A stretch of 64,000 nucleotides of DNA from Antarctobacter aquimaris (GTDB lineage Bacteria > Pseudomonadota > Alphaproteobacteria > Rhodobacterales > Rhodobacteraceae), in the NCBI RefSeq assembly GCF_900184945.1, contig NZ_FXYF01000002.1:248001-312000 (forward strand). The letters run 5' to 3'. A model generated the notes under the pieces. The model did no database searches. It was not told the DNA's origin and saw only the letters and a program-made list of their open reading frames with translations. Shown here piece by piece: positions 48,857 to 56,697 of the stretch. Both the position numbers and the translations under genes were made by a program. Position 1 is the first letter of the stretch; the number at the start of each line of letters is the position of its first letter.

Positions 48857-49239
48857 GCATCATCGTGCGCGACGACGGCTTTCACGCCGAGGACTGGACG
48901 GCGGGCTTTGACGCCCCCGAAGTGCTGGACCTGGCATCCGACACCGACCCGGCCAGCCTGGCCTTCGATGAAGGCACCCGGCTGATCCGCATCGCTTTTC
49001 CCGGCTTTTCGGACGGGCGCGGCTTTACCCTCGCGCGGCTCTTGCGCCTGCGCGGCTATCGCGGGCGCCTGCGGGCCAGGGGACACGTCATTTCGGACCA
49101 GTACGCCATGGCGCGGCGCGCCGGTTTCGACGAGGTCGAGATCGACGAGGCGCAGGCCCGCCGGCAACCCGAGGATGAGTGGCGTTTCCGCGCCGACTGG
49201 CAGAGCCACGACTACCAGGCCCGCCTGCGCGGCGCCTGA
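48853..49239 (+). CDS. DUF934 protein
   Basis: 128 residues. DUF934 features: IAFPGFSDGRGFTLARLLRL, YRGRLRARGHVISDQYAMARRAGFDEVEID broken by short turns, and a C-terminal WRFRADWQSHDYQARL. Found with cysH and cysI in many proteobacteria; proposed to aid the sulfite or APS reductase, but not shown. ATG overlaps the cysH stop. Confidence 0.87.
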   Translation: MSIIVRDDGFHAEDWTAGFDAPEVLDLASDTDPASLAFDEGTRLIRIAFPGFSDGRGFTLARLLRLRGYRGRLRARGHVISDQYAMARRAGFDEVEIDEAQARRQPEDEWRFRADWQSHDYQARLRGA

Positions 49240-49249
49240 CACCGGGCGG

Positions 49250-49314
49250 GCAAAAGTTTTTCGAAAACTTTTGCAAATTCCACGCATGGAATTTGCCTGC
49301 GCCGTTTGCGCAGG
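49250..49314. repeat. Tandem-hairpin repeat, copy 2
   Basis: Three adjoining hairpins: GCAAAAGTTTT-tcg-AAAACTTTTGC (49250-49274), GCAAATTCCA-CGCA-TGGAATTTGC (49273-49296, identical to copy 1), and CCTGCGC-cgttt-GCGCAGG (49296-49314). It lies between DUF934 and fpr. Confidence 0.85.
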
Positions 49315-49377
49315 TTTCACCTGATACAGATCAACGCTAGACATGAGGCACCGGTTTACACAACCGGCGATCAAGAC

Positions 49378-50244
49378 ATGACAGAGATGATGCCCGTGAC
49401 CGACGCCACCGCCGCAGACCCCGCCCGCGCACCGCGCGCCCTTGCCGTACCGGACGCGCAGACCGTGACCCAGGTCCGGCACTACACCGACAGGCTGTTC
49501 TCGTTCCGCTGCACGCGCCCGGCCTCGCTGCGCTTTCGCTCGGGCGAGTTCGTGATGATCGGCCTGATGGGTGACCCGGACCCCAAGACCGGCAAGCAGA
49601 AACCCCTGCTGCGCGCCTATTCCATCGCCTCACCCTCCTGGGACGAGGAACTGGAGTTCTATTCGATCAAGGTGCCGGACGGCCCGCTGACCTCGAAACT
49701 CCAGCACATCGAGCCGGGCGACCAGATCATCCTGCGCCCCAAGCCGGTGGGCACCCTCGTGCATGACGCCCTGCTGCCGGGCAAGCGGCTGTGGTTCTTT
49801 GCCACCGGCACCGGCTTTGCCCCCTTCTCCTCGCTCCTGCGCGAGCCGCAGACCTACGAGGACTACGACGAGATCATCATCACCCACACCTGCCGCGAGG
49901 TGGGCGAACTGACCTATGGCCGCGAGATCATCGAGTCGCTCAAGACCGACGAACTGCTGGCCGAGGTGATCGGCGAGGGCTTCTGGAAGAAGATCAAGTA
50001 CTACCCGACCACCACGCGCGAGGAGAGCCCCAAGATGGGCCGCATCACCGACCTGATGCGTTCGGGCGAGGCGTTCAAGGATCTCGGCGTGCCGCCGCTG
50101 ACCCCCGAGACCGACCGCGCAATGATCTGCGGCAACCTCGCCTTCAACCTCGAACTGAAGGCCATGCTCGAGGAATACGGCCTGGAAGAAGGGGCCAATT
50201 CGGACCCCAGGCACTATGTCGTCGAAAAGGCCTTCCTCGACTGA
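49378..50244 (+). CDS. fpr: Ferredoxin-NADP reductase
   Basis: 288 residues from the ATG at 49378; no strong ribosome site, and ATGs at 49387 and 49390 are possible. FAD domain with LLRAYSIASPSWDEEL and FYSIKVPDGPLTSKLQHI; NADP domain with LWFFATGTGFAPFSSLLR and MICGNLAFNLELKAMLEEYG; C-terminal YVVEKAFLD. Supplies electrons from NADPH to ferredoxin; its place after cysI-cysH suggests the sulfite reductase as a client. Followed by a strong terminator. Confidence 0.92.
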   Translation: MTEMMPVTDATAADPARAPRALAVPDAQTVTQVRHYTDRLFSFRCTRPASLRFRSGEFVMIGLMGDPDPKTGKQKPLLRAYSIASPSWDEELEFYSIKVPDGPLTSKLQHIEPGDQIILRPKPVGTLVHDALLPGKRLWFFATGTGFAPFSSLLREPQTYEDYDEIIITHTCREVGELTYGREIIESLKTDELLAEVIGEGFWKKIKYYPTTTREESPKMGRITDLMRSGEAFKDLGVPPLTPETDRAMICGNLAFNLELKAMLEEYGLEEGANSDPRHYVVEKAFLD

Positions 50245-50265
50245 CAGGCTTTTCCATCGGAATGA

Positions 50266-50298
50266 AAAGACCCCCGCCGGGCTCCGGCGGGGGTCTTT
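50266..50298. terminator. Strong bidirectional terminator after fpr
   Basis: A 15-bp perfect stem (50266-50280 with 50284-50298) around a three-base loop, with A-rich left and T-rich right flanks (GTTTTTG). It separates fpr from the convergent hypothetical gene. Confidence 0.9.
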
Positions 50299-50328
50299 GT
50301 TTTTGAGGAATGCTCGGTCCGGGTCAGG

Positions 50329-51123
50329 TCAAAGGCCCAACTGCACCTTCACGGTGTCCAGCGCGGTCTTCAGCATCGCCGGGTTGTTGCGTGCCTGCGT
50401 CAGGAGCGCCTTGGCGCCTTCCTTCTTCAGCGGATCAATCTCGGACGCGTCGATGTAGGCGATCAAGGCGTCGTAGTCGAAGCCCTCGACCGTCAGCAGA
50501 TCGGCGATCGCGGGGGCTTCCGGCGCAGCATCGGCCACCGGGGCCACGGGCGCGGCCGGGGGCGCGGTGACAACCGGTGCGGCAGGCGCCGGGGAATCGG
50601 CCGCCGGCGCAGGCGTCACGGCCGGCGCATCGGCCGCCGGGGCGTCAGGAACAACCGCATCGACAGCGCCCTCGACCGCGGTCAGAGCCGCATCCTTGGC
50701 ATCCTTGGCGGTGTCCACGGTGCCATCCACCACGTCCTTCACGGCATCCTGGGCAGCGTCGACGGTCGTGTCCATCACGTCGGACAGGGCATCCTCGACC
50801 TTGACAGTGCCGTCAGCCAGGCCCTGGACCGCATCCTTCAGCGCGGTTTCCGCGGCATCCTTGGTCTTGTCCACGGCGTCGGCCGCGTCATCCGCCAGCG
50901 TGTCGGCAGCGTCCTTCAGGTCTTCGGCCACAGCCTCCACCGGCTCGGGCGTCACTTCCTCGGCCACCTCCGGCGGGGTCTCCGCTGCCGGCTCCGGGGC
51001 GGTCACGGCGACTGGCGCCGGGGCGACAGGCTCCGGAGTGGCCTGCTGGGACTGTGTCGTGTACCAGAAATAACCGCCGATGGCGGCTGCCACGGCCACC
51101 GCGGCCACGATCAGGTTCTTCAT
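50329..51123 (-). CDS. Membrane-anchored Ala/Asp/Pro-rich helical repeat protein
   Basis: 264 residues from the ATG at 51121-51123 (GGAGGACATC). An N-terminal membrane anchor (MKNLIVAAVAVAAAIGGYFW) is followed by a Pro/Glu/Ala-rich linker. Residues about 68-150 are an Ala/Asp/Val repeat with 11-residue periodicity (for example DLKDAADTLADDAADAVDKTK), like LEA or apolipoprotein helices. A second Pro/Ala linker leads to a folded C-terminal domain (LLTVEGFDYDALIAYIDASE ... KKEGAKALLTQARNN). Not recognised as a named family; the cell envelope is the likely place. Confidence 0.75.
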   Translation of the reverse strand: MKNLIVAAVAVAAAIGGYFWYTTQSQQATPEPVAPAPVAVTAPEPAAETPPEVAEEVTPEPVEAVAEDLKDAADTLADDAADAVDKTKDAAETALKDAVQGLADGTVKVEDALSDVMDTTVDAAQDAVKDVVDGTVDTAKDAKDAALTAVEGAVDAVVPDAPAADAPAVTPAPAADSPAPAAPVVTAPPAAPVAPVADAAPEAPAIADLLTVEGFDYDALIAYIDASEIDPLKKEGAKALLTQARNNPAMLKTALDTVKVQLGL

Positions 51124-51312
51124 GATGTCCTCCATCGCATGTCTGTCCGCGCCCGGTCAGGCGCGCATCATGGTGGATGTGCGTAGCCGCAGCGCAGCCA
51201 CAAGGGGGAAATCTCTCTGCTGCGGCGCAGCGGCACAGATTTGCCGCTTGAAAGCCTCTCGGGGCAAGTTTACCTTGCCGCCTTGACGAAAAACCACATT
51301 AGGAGCATTCCG

Positions 51313-51858
51313 ATAGCCCGCAGACCGCATAACGCGCCACCCACGCGCGACACCGGCCCCCGGATCAATGACCGTATCCGGGCCCCCGAAATCCGTCTCA
51401 TCGGCGCCGAGGGCGAGAACATCGGCGTCGTGACGCCGGCGCGCGCCATGGACCTGGCCGAACAGGCCGGTCTCGACCTTGTCGAGATTTCGCCCAATGC
51501 CACCCCCCCGGTGTGCAAGATCATGGATTTCGGCAAGTTCAAGTACGAGACCCAGAAACGCGAGGCCGAAGCGCGCAAGAAGCAGAAGATCATCGAAGTC
51601 AAGGAAGTGAAGTTCCGTCCCAACACGGACACCCATGACTACGACGTCAAGATGCGCAGCGTCTTCAAGTTCCTCGAGAACGGCGACAAGGTGAAGGTCA
51701 CGCTGCGGTTCCGCGGCCGCGAGATGGCGCACCAGAACCTGGGCCGCGACCTGCTGGAACGTGTGGCCGAAGACGTCAAGGAAGTCGGCAAGATCGAGAA
51801 CATGCCCAAGATGGAAGGCCGCCAGATGGTCATGATGATCGGACCGGTGCCAAAGTAA
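51313..51858 (+). CDS. infC: Translation initiation factor IF-3
   Basis: 181 residues. Two IF-3 domains joined by a Lys/Glu helix: [36 protein letters not shown], and [16 protein letters not shown] to [15 protein letters not shown]. No ATG, GTG or TTG stands where homologues start ([19 protein letters not shown]). The codon there is ATA (51313-51315), seven bases after AGGAG; in-frame ATT codons lie at 51307 and 51298. A TTG at 51241 would add 24 unlikely residues. Rare start codons let IF-3 repress its own synthesis. Confidence 0.9.
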   Translation: MARRPHNAPPTRDTGPRINDRIRAPEIRLIGAEGENIGVVTPARAMDLAEQAGLDLVEISPNATPPVCKIMDFGKFKYETQKREAEARKKQKIIEVKEVKFRPNTDTHDYDVKMRSVFKFLENGDKVKVTLRFRGREMAHQNLGRDLLERVAEDVKEVGKIENMPKMEGRQMVMMIGPVPK

Positions 51859-51885
51859 CGCCTCCGCCGGGGCAGGCAAGCTTAC

Positions 51886-51908
51886 AAGCCCGCCATCGCG
51901 GCGGGCTT
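51886..51908 (+). terminator. Terminator after infC
   Basis: AAGCCCGCC-ATCGC-GGCGGGCTT, a 9-bp perfect stem followed by TTCCTTTT, 27 bases after the stop. rpmI and rplT do not follow as they do in many bacteria. Confidence 0.88.
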
Positions 51909-51931
51909 TTCCTTTTCCGGGAGACGGACGG

Positions 51932-52531
51932 ATGGACTGGGACACGCGCTATGGAACGCCGGATTACGTCTTTGGCACGGTGCCATCAGGCTTTCTGACG
52001 GCGCATGCGGGGCTGATCCCGCCGGGCGCGCGCACGCTCTGCATCGCCGACGGGGAAGGCCGCAACAGCGTCTGGCTGGCCACGCAAGGCTGCGCCGTGA
52101 CAGCCTTCGACGTCTCGCCCAATGCCATCGCCAAGGCGCGTCGGTTGGCCAAAGAGGCCGGCGTTGCGCCGCGCTTCGAGGTGGCCCGAATCGAGGACTG
52201 GGACTGGGACGCCGCGCCTTACGACCTCGTGGTCGCGGTCTTCTTCCAGTTCCTGTCCCCGGCAGAGCGTGCCCCGGTCTTCGACGGACTGCGCCGCGCG
52301 CTGGCCCCCGGCGGACGGCTGATGCTGCACGGCTACACCCCGCAGCAGGTCACTTATGACACCGGCGGCCCGTCCGACCCCGCCAACATGTACACCGAAG
52401 ACCTGTTACGCGAGTCGTTTCCGGACCTGCGGCTGCTGCGCCTCGACAGCTACGAGAAGAACCTCAGCGAAGGTCGTGGCCATTCCGGTCGCTCGGCGTT
52501 GATCGACCTGATCGCGGATGCCCCCGCCTGA
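51932..52531 (+). CDS. SAM-dependent methyltransferase (TehB-like)
   Basis: 199 residues. Starts with WDTRYGTPDYVFGTVPSGFL; motif I is LCIADGEGRNSVWLATQG (Ala-Asp-Gly-Glu instead of the usual DxGxG), then VTAFDVSPNAIAKARRLA and VVAVFFQFLSPAERAPVF. The family includes tellurite- or thiopurine-type methyltransferases, but the substrate cannot be read. GGGAGACGG is the ribosome site; the gene is set apart from infC by a terminator. Confidence 0.85.
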   Translation: MDWDTRYGTPDYVFGTVPSGFLTAHAGLIPPGARTLCIADGEGRNSVWLATQGCAVTAFDVSPNAIAKARRLAKEAGVAPRFEVARIEDWDWDAAPYDLVVAVFFQFLSPAERAPVFDGLRRALAPGGRLMLHGYTPQQVTYDTGGPSDPANMYTEDLLRESFPDLRLLRLDSYEKNLSEGRGHSGRSALIDLIADAPA

Positions 52532-52575
52532 CGGCGAGTCGGGCCGGGCAGCACCCAGACGATCCAGCCAAGGAC

Positions 52576-53568
52576 TCAGGCCTCGCGCAGCCGCCCGCGC
52601 ACCGGGATTTCCTTGAGCAGCCCGCCCACGCCCATGCCCGCAATGTCGCCCGAGGTCACCGGCACGCCGCAGAGCAGCCGCTCCAGCACCCAGTCCGCCC
52701 CGTTCAGCGCGGGCGACCGGGCACAACCGGGCAGTCCGATCACCGGTCGCCCCTGCAAGTCTCCAAAGAACAACAGGTTGCCCGGGTCCACCGGCATGCC
52801 GAAATGCGTGACGGTCCCGCCCGCCCGGCGCACCGCCTCGGGCGCGACATCGTGCAGGTCCGAGGTGGCCGAGCCGGTCAGAATCAGCACCGCGTCGGCG
52901 GTAGAGGCCGCCACCGCCTCGGCCAGCGGGCCGATCCGGTGCGGCACCACCATCTGCGGGCCGATCTCCACGCCCAGCCGGTCCAGCCGCTCCTGCGTCA
53001 CCGCCTGGCCCTTGTCGCCGGTCTCGCCCGCGTCCACCGCGGTCTGGATCAGCTGCGCGGTGCGGCAGACCACCGGGCGCAGGCGCAGCGCGCCCTGACC
53101 GGCCAGGCAGGCGGCCTCCAGCGCCGCCTCGGGCACCGCATAGGAGATGATCTTGACCGTCGCCACCATGCCGCCCGCCGCCACGCGCTGCCAGCGCGGC
53201 ACCGTCGCGACCGTGATCATCGGATGCAGCGCGTTCAGCGCATGGATGCGGTCGGCCAGCACCTCGATCACGCCGGGCGCCTCGGCGTGCAGGTTCACCC
53301 GCCCGGTCGATGCCTTGCCGATCCTCAGACCGGCGCGCGCCGGATCGGGCACCAGCGCCGAAGCCAGCCGCGCCGCCGCCGCATCCTCGCCCATGTCCCC
53401 AGGTTCCAGCCGCGCGACGATCACCTCTGTCAGCCCCTCGGCCCGAAGGGTCTCCAGGTCCTCTGCCGTCAGCACCCGCCCCTTGCGCAGCCGCCCCTTG
53501 GACAGCGCGACCGAATGGGCCAGCACCGCGCCCCCGGCTTCGTCCAGCGGAACGGCGCCGAACTTCAT
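52576..53568 (-). CDS. Molybdopterin-binding MoeA-like protein
   Basis: 330 residues. A MoCF_biosynth-type domain is visible in VLILTGSATSDLHDVAPEAV and MPVDPGNLLFFGDLQGRPVIGLPGCARSP read in parts. It is shorter than MoeA and resembles the proteins that accompany XdhC in CO-dehydrogenase/xanthine-dehydrogenase clusters. It probably handles the molybdenum cofactor before XdhC inserts it. The ATG overlaps the xdhC stop by four bases. Confidence 0.83.
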   Translation of the reverse strand: MKFGAVPLDEAGGAVLAHSVALSKGRLRKGRVLTAEDLETLRAEGLTEVIVARLEPGDMGEDAAAARLASALVPDPARAGLRIGKASTGRVNLHAEAPGVIEVLADRIHALNALHPMITVATVPRWQRVAAGGMVATVKIISYAVPEAALEAACLAGQGALRLRPVVCRTAQLIQTAVDAGETGDKGQAVTQERLDRLGVEIGPQMVVPHRIGPLAEAVAASTADAVLILTGSATSDLHDVAPEAVRRAGGTVTHFGMPVDPGNLLFFGDLQGRPVIGLPGCARSPALNGADWVLERLLCGVPVTSGDIAGMGVGGLLKEIPVRGRLREA

Positions 53569-54539
53569 GCCCCGTCCCCCCGCCGCAGCACGCGGGTCAT
53601 CTCGGCCAGGATCGACACCGCGATCTCGGCCGGGCTGGCCGCGCCGATGTCCAGCCCGATGGGGCCGTGGATGCGGTCGATCTCGGCCTCGGTGAATCCG
53701 GCCTCGGTCAGCCGCGCGACGCGTTTGCCATGCGTCCGTGTCGATCCCAGCGCACCGATGTAGAAGCAGCCCGAGCGCAGAGCCAGAGCCAGTGCCGGAT
53801 CGTCCAGCTTGGCGTCGTGGGTCAGGAGCACCAGCGCGGTGCGGGTGTCCAGGCCCAGCGCCGTCACTGCCTCGTCCGGCCAGTCGTGCGACAACCGCGT
53901 GCCGGGAAAGCGCGCCTCGGAGGCGAAGGTTTCGCGCGGGTCGATCACCGCCGGGTCGTAGCCCGCCAGCCGCGCCATCGGCACCAGCGCCTGCGCGATG
54001 TGCACCGCGCCCACCACGATCAGCCGCAGGGGCGGGTTGTGGATGCCGACGAACACCCGGCTGTCCGGCTCGAAGCCGGACCGATCCATGCGGAACCGCT
54101 GCTCGAAACCGGAACGGTCGAGCCAGCGGTCGCTGCGGTCGAGATCCACGACATACGCCACCGGTTCACGCGCCGCGCGGGCCGCCACCAGGTCCTCCAG
54201 CAGTGCCTCGGGCAGCACCGGGCCGACCGGCTCCACCAGCACGCGGATGGTGCCTCCGCAGGCGAGGCCCACGGTAAAGGCATCCTGGTCCGAAACGCCG
54301 AACTCCAGTTCGCGCTTTTCGCCCTTTTCCAGCGCCTCGATCGCCTCGACGATGACCGCGCCCTCGACACAGCCCCCCGAGACCGAGCCCTCGATCTCGC
54401 CTTCGCCGGAAATCGCCAGCTGGCTGCCGACGCGTCGCGGGGCAGAGCCCCAGGTTTCGACCACCGTGGCCAGAACTGCGCCCTTGCCCGCGCGATGCCA
54501 GGCCAGCGCCGTTTCGGGAATTGCATCGACAGTGTCCAT
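53565..54539 (-). CDS. XdhC/CoxI family molybdenum-cofactor maturation protein
   Basis: 324 residues from the ATG at 54537-54539. N-terminal XdhC domain: AVLATVVETWGSAPRRVGSQL, EGSVSGGCVEGAVI with the conserved Cys, and FGVSDQDAFTVGLACGGTI. C-terminal Rossmann domain: LIVVGAVHIAQALVPMARLAG, VVLLTHDAKLDDPAL and YIGALGSTRTHGKR. The family sulfurates and inserts the cofactor into molybdenum hydroxylases. A duplicated DRSGFE motif occurs in the linker. No target enzyme is in the window. Confidence 0.9.
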   Translation of the reverse strand: MDTVDAIPETALAWHRAGKGAVLATVVETWGSAPRRVGSQLAISGEGEIEGSVSGGCVEGAVIVEAIEALEKGEKRELEFGVSDQDAFTVGLACGGTIRVLVEPVGPVLPEALLEDLVAARAAREPVAYVVDLDRSDRWLDRSGFEQRFRMDRSGFEPDSRVFVGIHNPPLRLIVVGAVHIAQALVPMARLAGYDPAVIDPRETFASEARFPGTRLSHDWPDEAVTALGLDTRTALVLLTHDAKLDDPALALALRSGCFYIGALGSTRTHGKRVARLTEAGFTEAEIDRIHGPIGLDIGAASPAEIAVSILAEMTRVLRRGDGA

Positions 54540-54621
54540 GAGCGGCCCCCTCTCCCTGAAACCAGATGTGTAGCACGCCGCGCGCCGCTGTCTGCCCCTT
54601 TTCAAGGGCCGCATCGGCGGA

Positions 54622-55794
54622 TCAGCTGGCGCGCGTCACGTCGTGCGCATAGAGCCAGTCGAACTGCCGCAGCATCATTCCCGGTGCCAGCCGACCGACC
54701 ATGCCCAGCCCCAGGTGCGCTACGCCGCGCACCACGGGGTTGCGCAGGTGGTACTTGCGCGCGTTGCCGTTGGCGGCGGCGATCACCCGGCAGACCCGGT
54801 CGCGGCGGCGGTGCTGATAGGCGGCCAGCGCCTGGTCGAGGTCGGTGGCGCGCCCCACCGCATCGGCCAGCACCCAGGCGTCTTCCAGCGCCATGTTCGC
54901 GCCCTGCGCCAGGAACGGCAGCGTCGGGTGCGCCGCGTCGCCCAGCAGGGCCACGCCCGCGCCGTGCCATCTGCGCGCCACCGGGTGCCGGAACAGGCCC
55001 CAGAGACCGGGATCGGCCACCTGTTTCAGCAGGTCCGGCACCACTCCGCCAAAACCCTCGAAGGCGCGCCGCAGGTTGGCCGGGTCGTCGACGTGGCTCC
55101 AGCCTTCGTCGGCCCAGTCGCGCCGTTCCTCGACCGCGACGAGATTGACCAAGGCGCCGCCGCGCAGCGGATAGCTGACCAGGTGCCGCCCCGGCCCCAT
55201 GTGCACCCGCGCCTCGGCCGGGTGATCCACCACGTTGGGCACCACCGCGCGCCAGGCGACCTGGCCTGTGAAAAAAGGTTCTGTCGTGCCGTTCAGCACG
55301 GGCCGCAGAACAGAATGCAACCCGTCCGCGCCGACCACCAGATCGGCCTCGGCCAGGTCGCCGTTGCACAGGTTGAGGCGCACGGGCGCGCCCGGTGCGA
55401 CCTGGCAGACCTTTTGCAGCAGCCGCACCGCGATGTCGCGGCGGCGCGCCTCGGCCGCCAGCAGTTCGACCAGGTCGGCGCGGTGCACAAAGCGGTAACT
55501 CTGGGTGTCGGGCAGCCCGGTCAGGTCCAGCCGCAACACCTCGGCGCCGCGGAAATCGCGCAGCGAGACCGCCTGCCCGGCCACCGAGATCGCGCGGAAC
55601 GCCTCGCCCAGGCCCAGTGCCTCGAGCACCCGCAGGCCGTTGGGGCTGACCTGGATGCCGGCGCCCACCTCGCGGATCGCGTCCGCCTGTTCGAACAGGC
55701 ACACGCGGGCGCCGCGCGTCTCCAGCGCCAGCGCCGCCGCCAGACCGCCGATGCCCGCACCGACAATCGTCACCTTGAGGTCGTTCATGTCCAT
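54622..55794 (-). CDS. FAD-dependent monooxygenase (salicylate hydroxylase-like)
   Basis: 390 residues. FAD Rossmann motif VTIVGAGIGGLAAALALETRG, the GAGIQVSPNGLRVLEALG region, the DG motif DLVVGADGLHSVLRPVL and the FAD motif VALLGDAAHPTLPFLAQGAN. Class A flavin hydroxylase; substrate not known, though relatives act on salicylate and other aromatic acids. It lies downstream of dksA on the same strand, after a terminator-like hairpin, and 82 bp upstream of xdhC. Confidence 0.88.
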   Translation of the reverse strand: MDMNDLKVTIVGAGIGGLAAALALETRGARVCLFEQADAIREVGAGIQVSPNGLRVLEALGLGEAFRAISVAGQAVSLRDFRGAEVLRLDLTGLPDTQSYRFVHRADLVELLAAEARRRDIAVRLLQKVCQVAPGAPVRLNLCNGDLAEADLVVGADGLHSVLRPVLNGTTEPFFTGQVAWRAVVPNVVDHPAEARVHMGPGRHLVSYPLRGGALVNLVAVEERRDWADEGWSHVDDPANLRRAFEGFGGVVPDLLKQVADPGLWGLFRHPVARRWHGAGVALLGDAAHPTLPFLAQGANMALEDAWVLADAVGRATDLDQALAAYQHRRRDRVCRVIAAANGNARKYHLRNPVVRGVAHLGLGMVGRLAPGMMLRQFDWLYAHDVTRAS

Positions 55795-55815
55795 GCGTCT
55801 CCCATGACAAACGAG

Positions 55816-55843
55816 AAACGCCGAGGCAAGGGCCCCGGCGTTT
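55816..55843 (-). terminator. Terminator after dksA
   Basis: AAACGCCG (55816-55823) pairs with CGGCGTTT (55836-55843) around a GC-rich loop, 27 bases past the dksA stop; on the minus strand it is followed by CTCGTTTG. It also overlaps the upstream region of the monooxygenase start (55794). Confidence 0.6.
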
Positions 55844-55869
55844 TCTTGATCCGTCCATCGGGCAACGGC

Positions 55870-56292
55870 TCAGTCGTCGCGATGCACCTTTTCGCGGCGC
55901 TCGTGACGCTCCTGCGCCTCGAGGCTCATGGTGGCGATCGGACGGGCATCCAGCCGCTTGAGGCTGATCGGCTCGCCGGTCACCTCGCAGTAGCCGTATT
56001 CGCCATCGTCGATCCGGCGCAGAGCCTGGTCGATCTTGTTGACCAGCTTGCGCTGACGGTCGCGCGTGCGCAGTTCGATCGCCCGGTCGGTTTCCTCGCT
56101 GGCGCGATCGGTGACGTCGGGGATGTTCCGCGTGCCTTCCTGCAGCGTTTCGATTGTGTCGCGGCTGTCGGACAAAAGCTCGGCCTTCCATGCCAGCAGT
56201 TTGCGGCGAAAGTATTCGAGCTGGCGCTCGTTCATGAACGGTTCATCGTCGGCCGGTCGGTAATCGTCGGCCAGAAAGGTCTCAGGCTTCAT
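55870..56292 (-). CDS. dksA: RNA polymerase-binding factor DksA
   Basis: 140 residues from the ATG at 56290-56292 (GGGAG upstream); an in-frame ATG eleven codons earlier is possible. Coiled coil with the tip Asp/Ala region (DVTDRASEETDRAIELRTRDR) and a C-terminal zinc-finger region GEYGYCEVTGEPISLKRLDA to PIATMSLEAQERHE. Only the first of the four zinc-ligand Cys remains; the others read Thr/Gly, Thr and Ala-type residues, as in other alphaproteobacterial DksA. It modulates transcription together with ppGpp. Confidence 0.92.
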   Translation of the reverse strand: MKPETFLADDYRPADDEPFMNERQLEYFRRKLLAWKAELLSDSRDTIETLQEGTRNIPDVTDRASEETDRAIELRTRDRQRKLVNKIDQALRRIDDGEYGYCEVTGEPISLKRLDARPIATMSLEAQERHERREKVHRDD

Positions 56293-56697
56293 CTCTGCTC
56301 CCTTGTCAACGCCAATACCCGTCATATTGAAATTCCTCAGATATCTGGCATCCCTGCGGGGAGCCATTAAACCAACCCGGAACGGTTGTCACGTCACATT
56401 AGCGACGAATGCGGGATCATTTTCGGCGGTTGTGAGGCACTGTTGCGGCATGGCCCATGCCTGACGCCCGCGCCGGACCGCGGCGAAGACCGCCAACCAC
56501 CCTCCCTGTCCGCCGGCAGCAGAATTGCCCGCCTGTCGAGAGGCGCGGCCCGCCATGTGTCCCGCTGAGTCGGCCGTGGCGCGACCTGCATGATTTGTGA
56601 CGACACCGCGCCGATGGCCGGGCGCGGGTGCTGCACTTGCAAAGGGGCGCGCCCCGCTCTACCCCTTTTGGCCGACGGGCACCTTGGGGAGAGCCAG
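56293..56697. other. 405-bp divergent gap between dksA and moxR
   Basis: Presumably holds the promoters of both genes; an AT-rich patch lies at 56315-56375. I found no ORF with family character and no RNA gene. GGGGAGAG precedes the moxR ATG. Confidence 0.35.

Noticed and set aside
51241-51312. TTG start for infC at 51241
   Set aside because: It would add 24 residues not found in IF-3 and has no ribosome site, whereas AGGAG lies ahead of the ATA at 51313.
54120-54170. Duplicated DRSGFE motif in xdhC as a sign of a frameshift
   Set aside because: The frame stays open and family domains continue on both sides; it looks like a small in-frame duplication in a linker.
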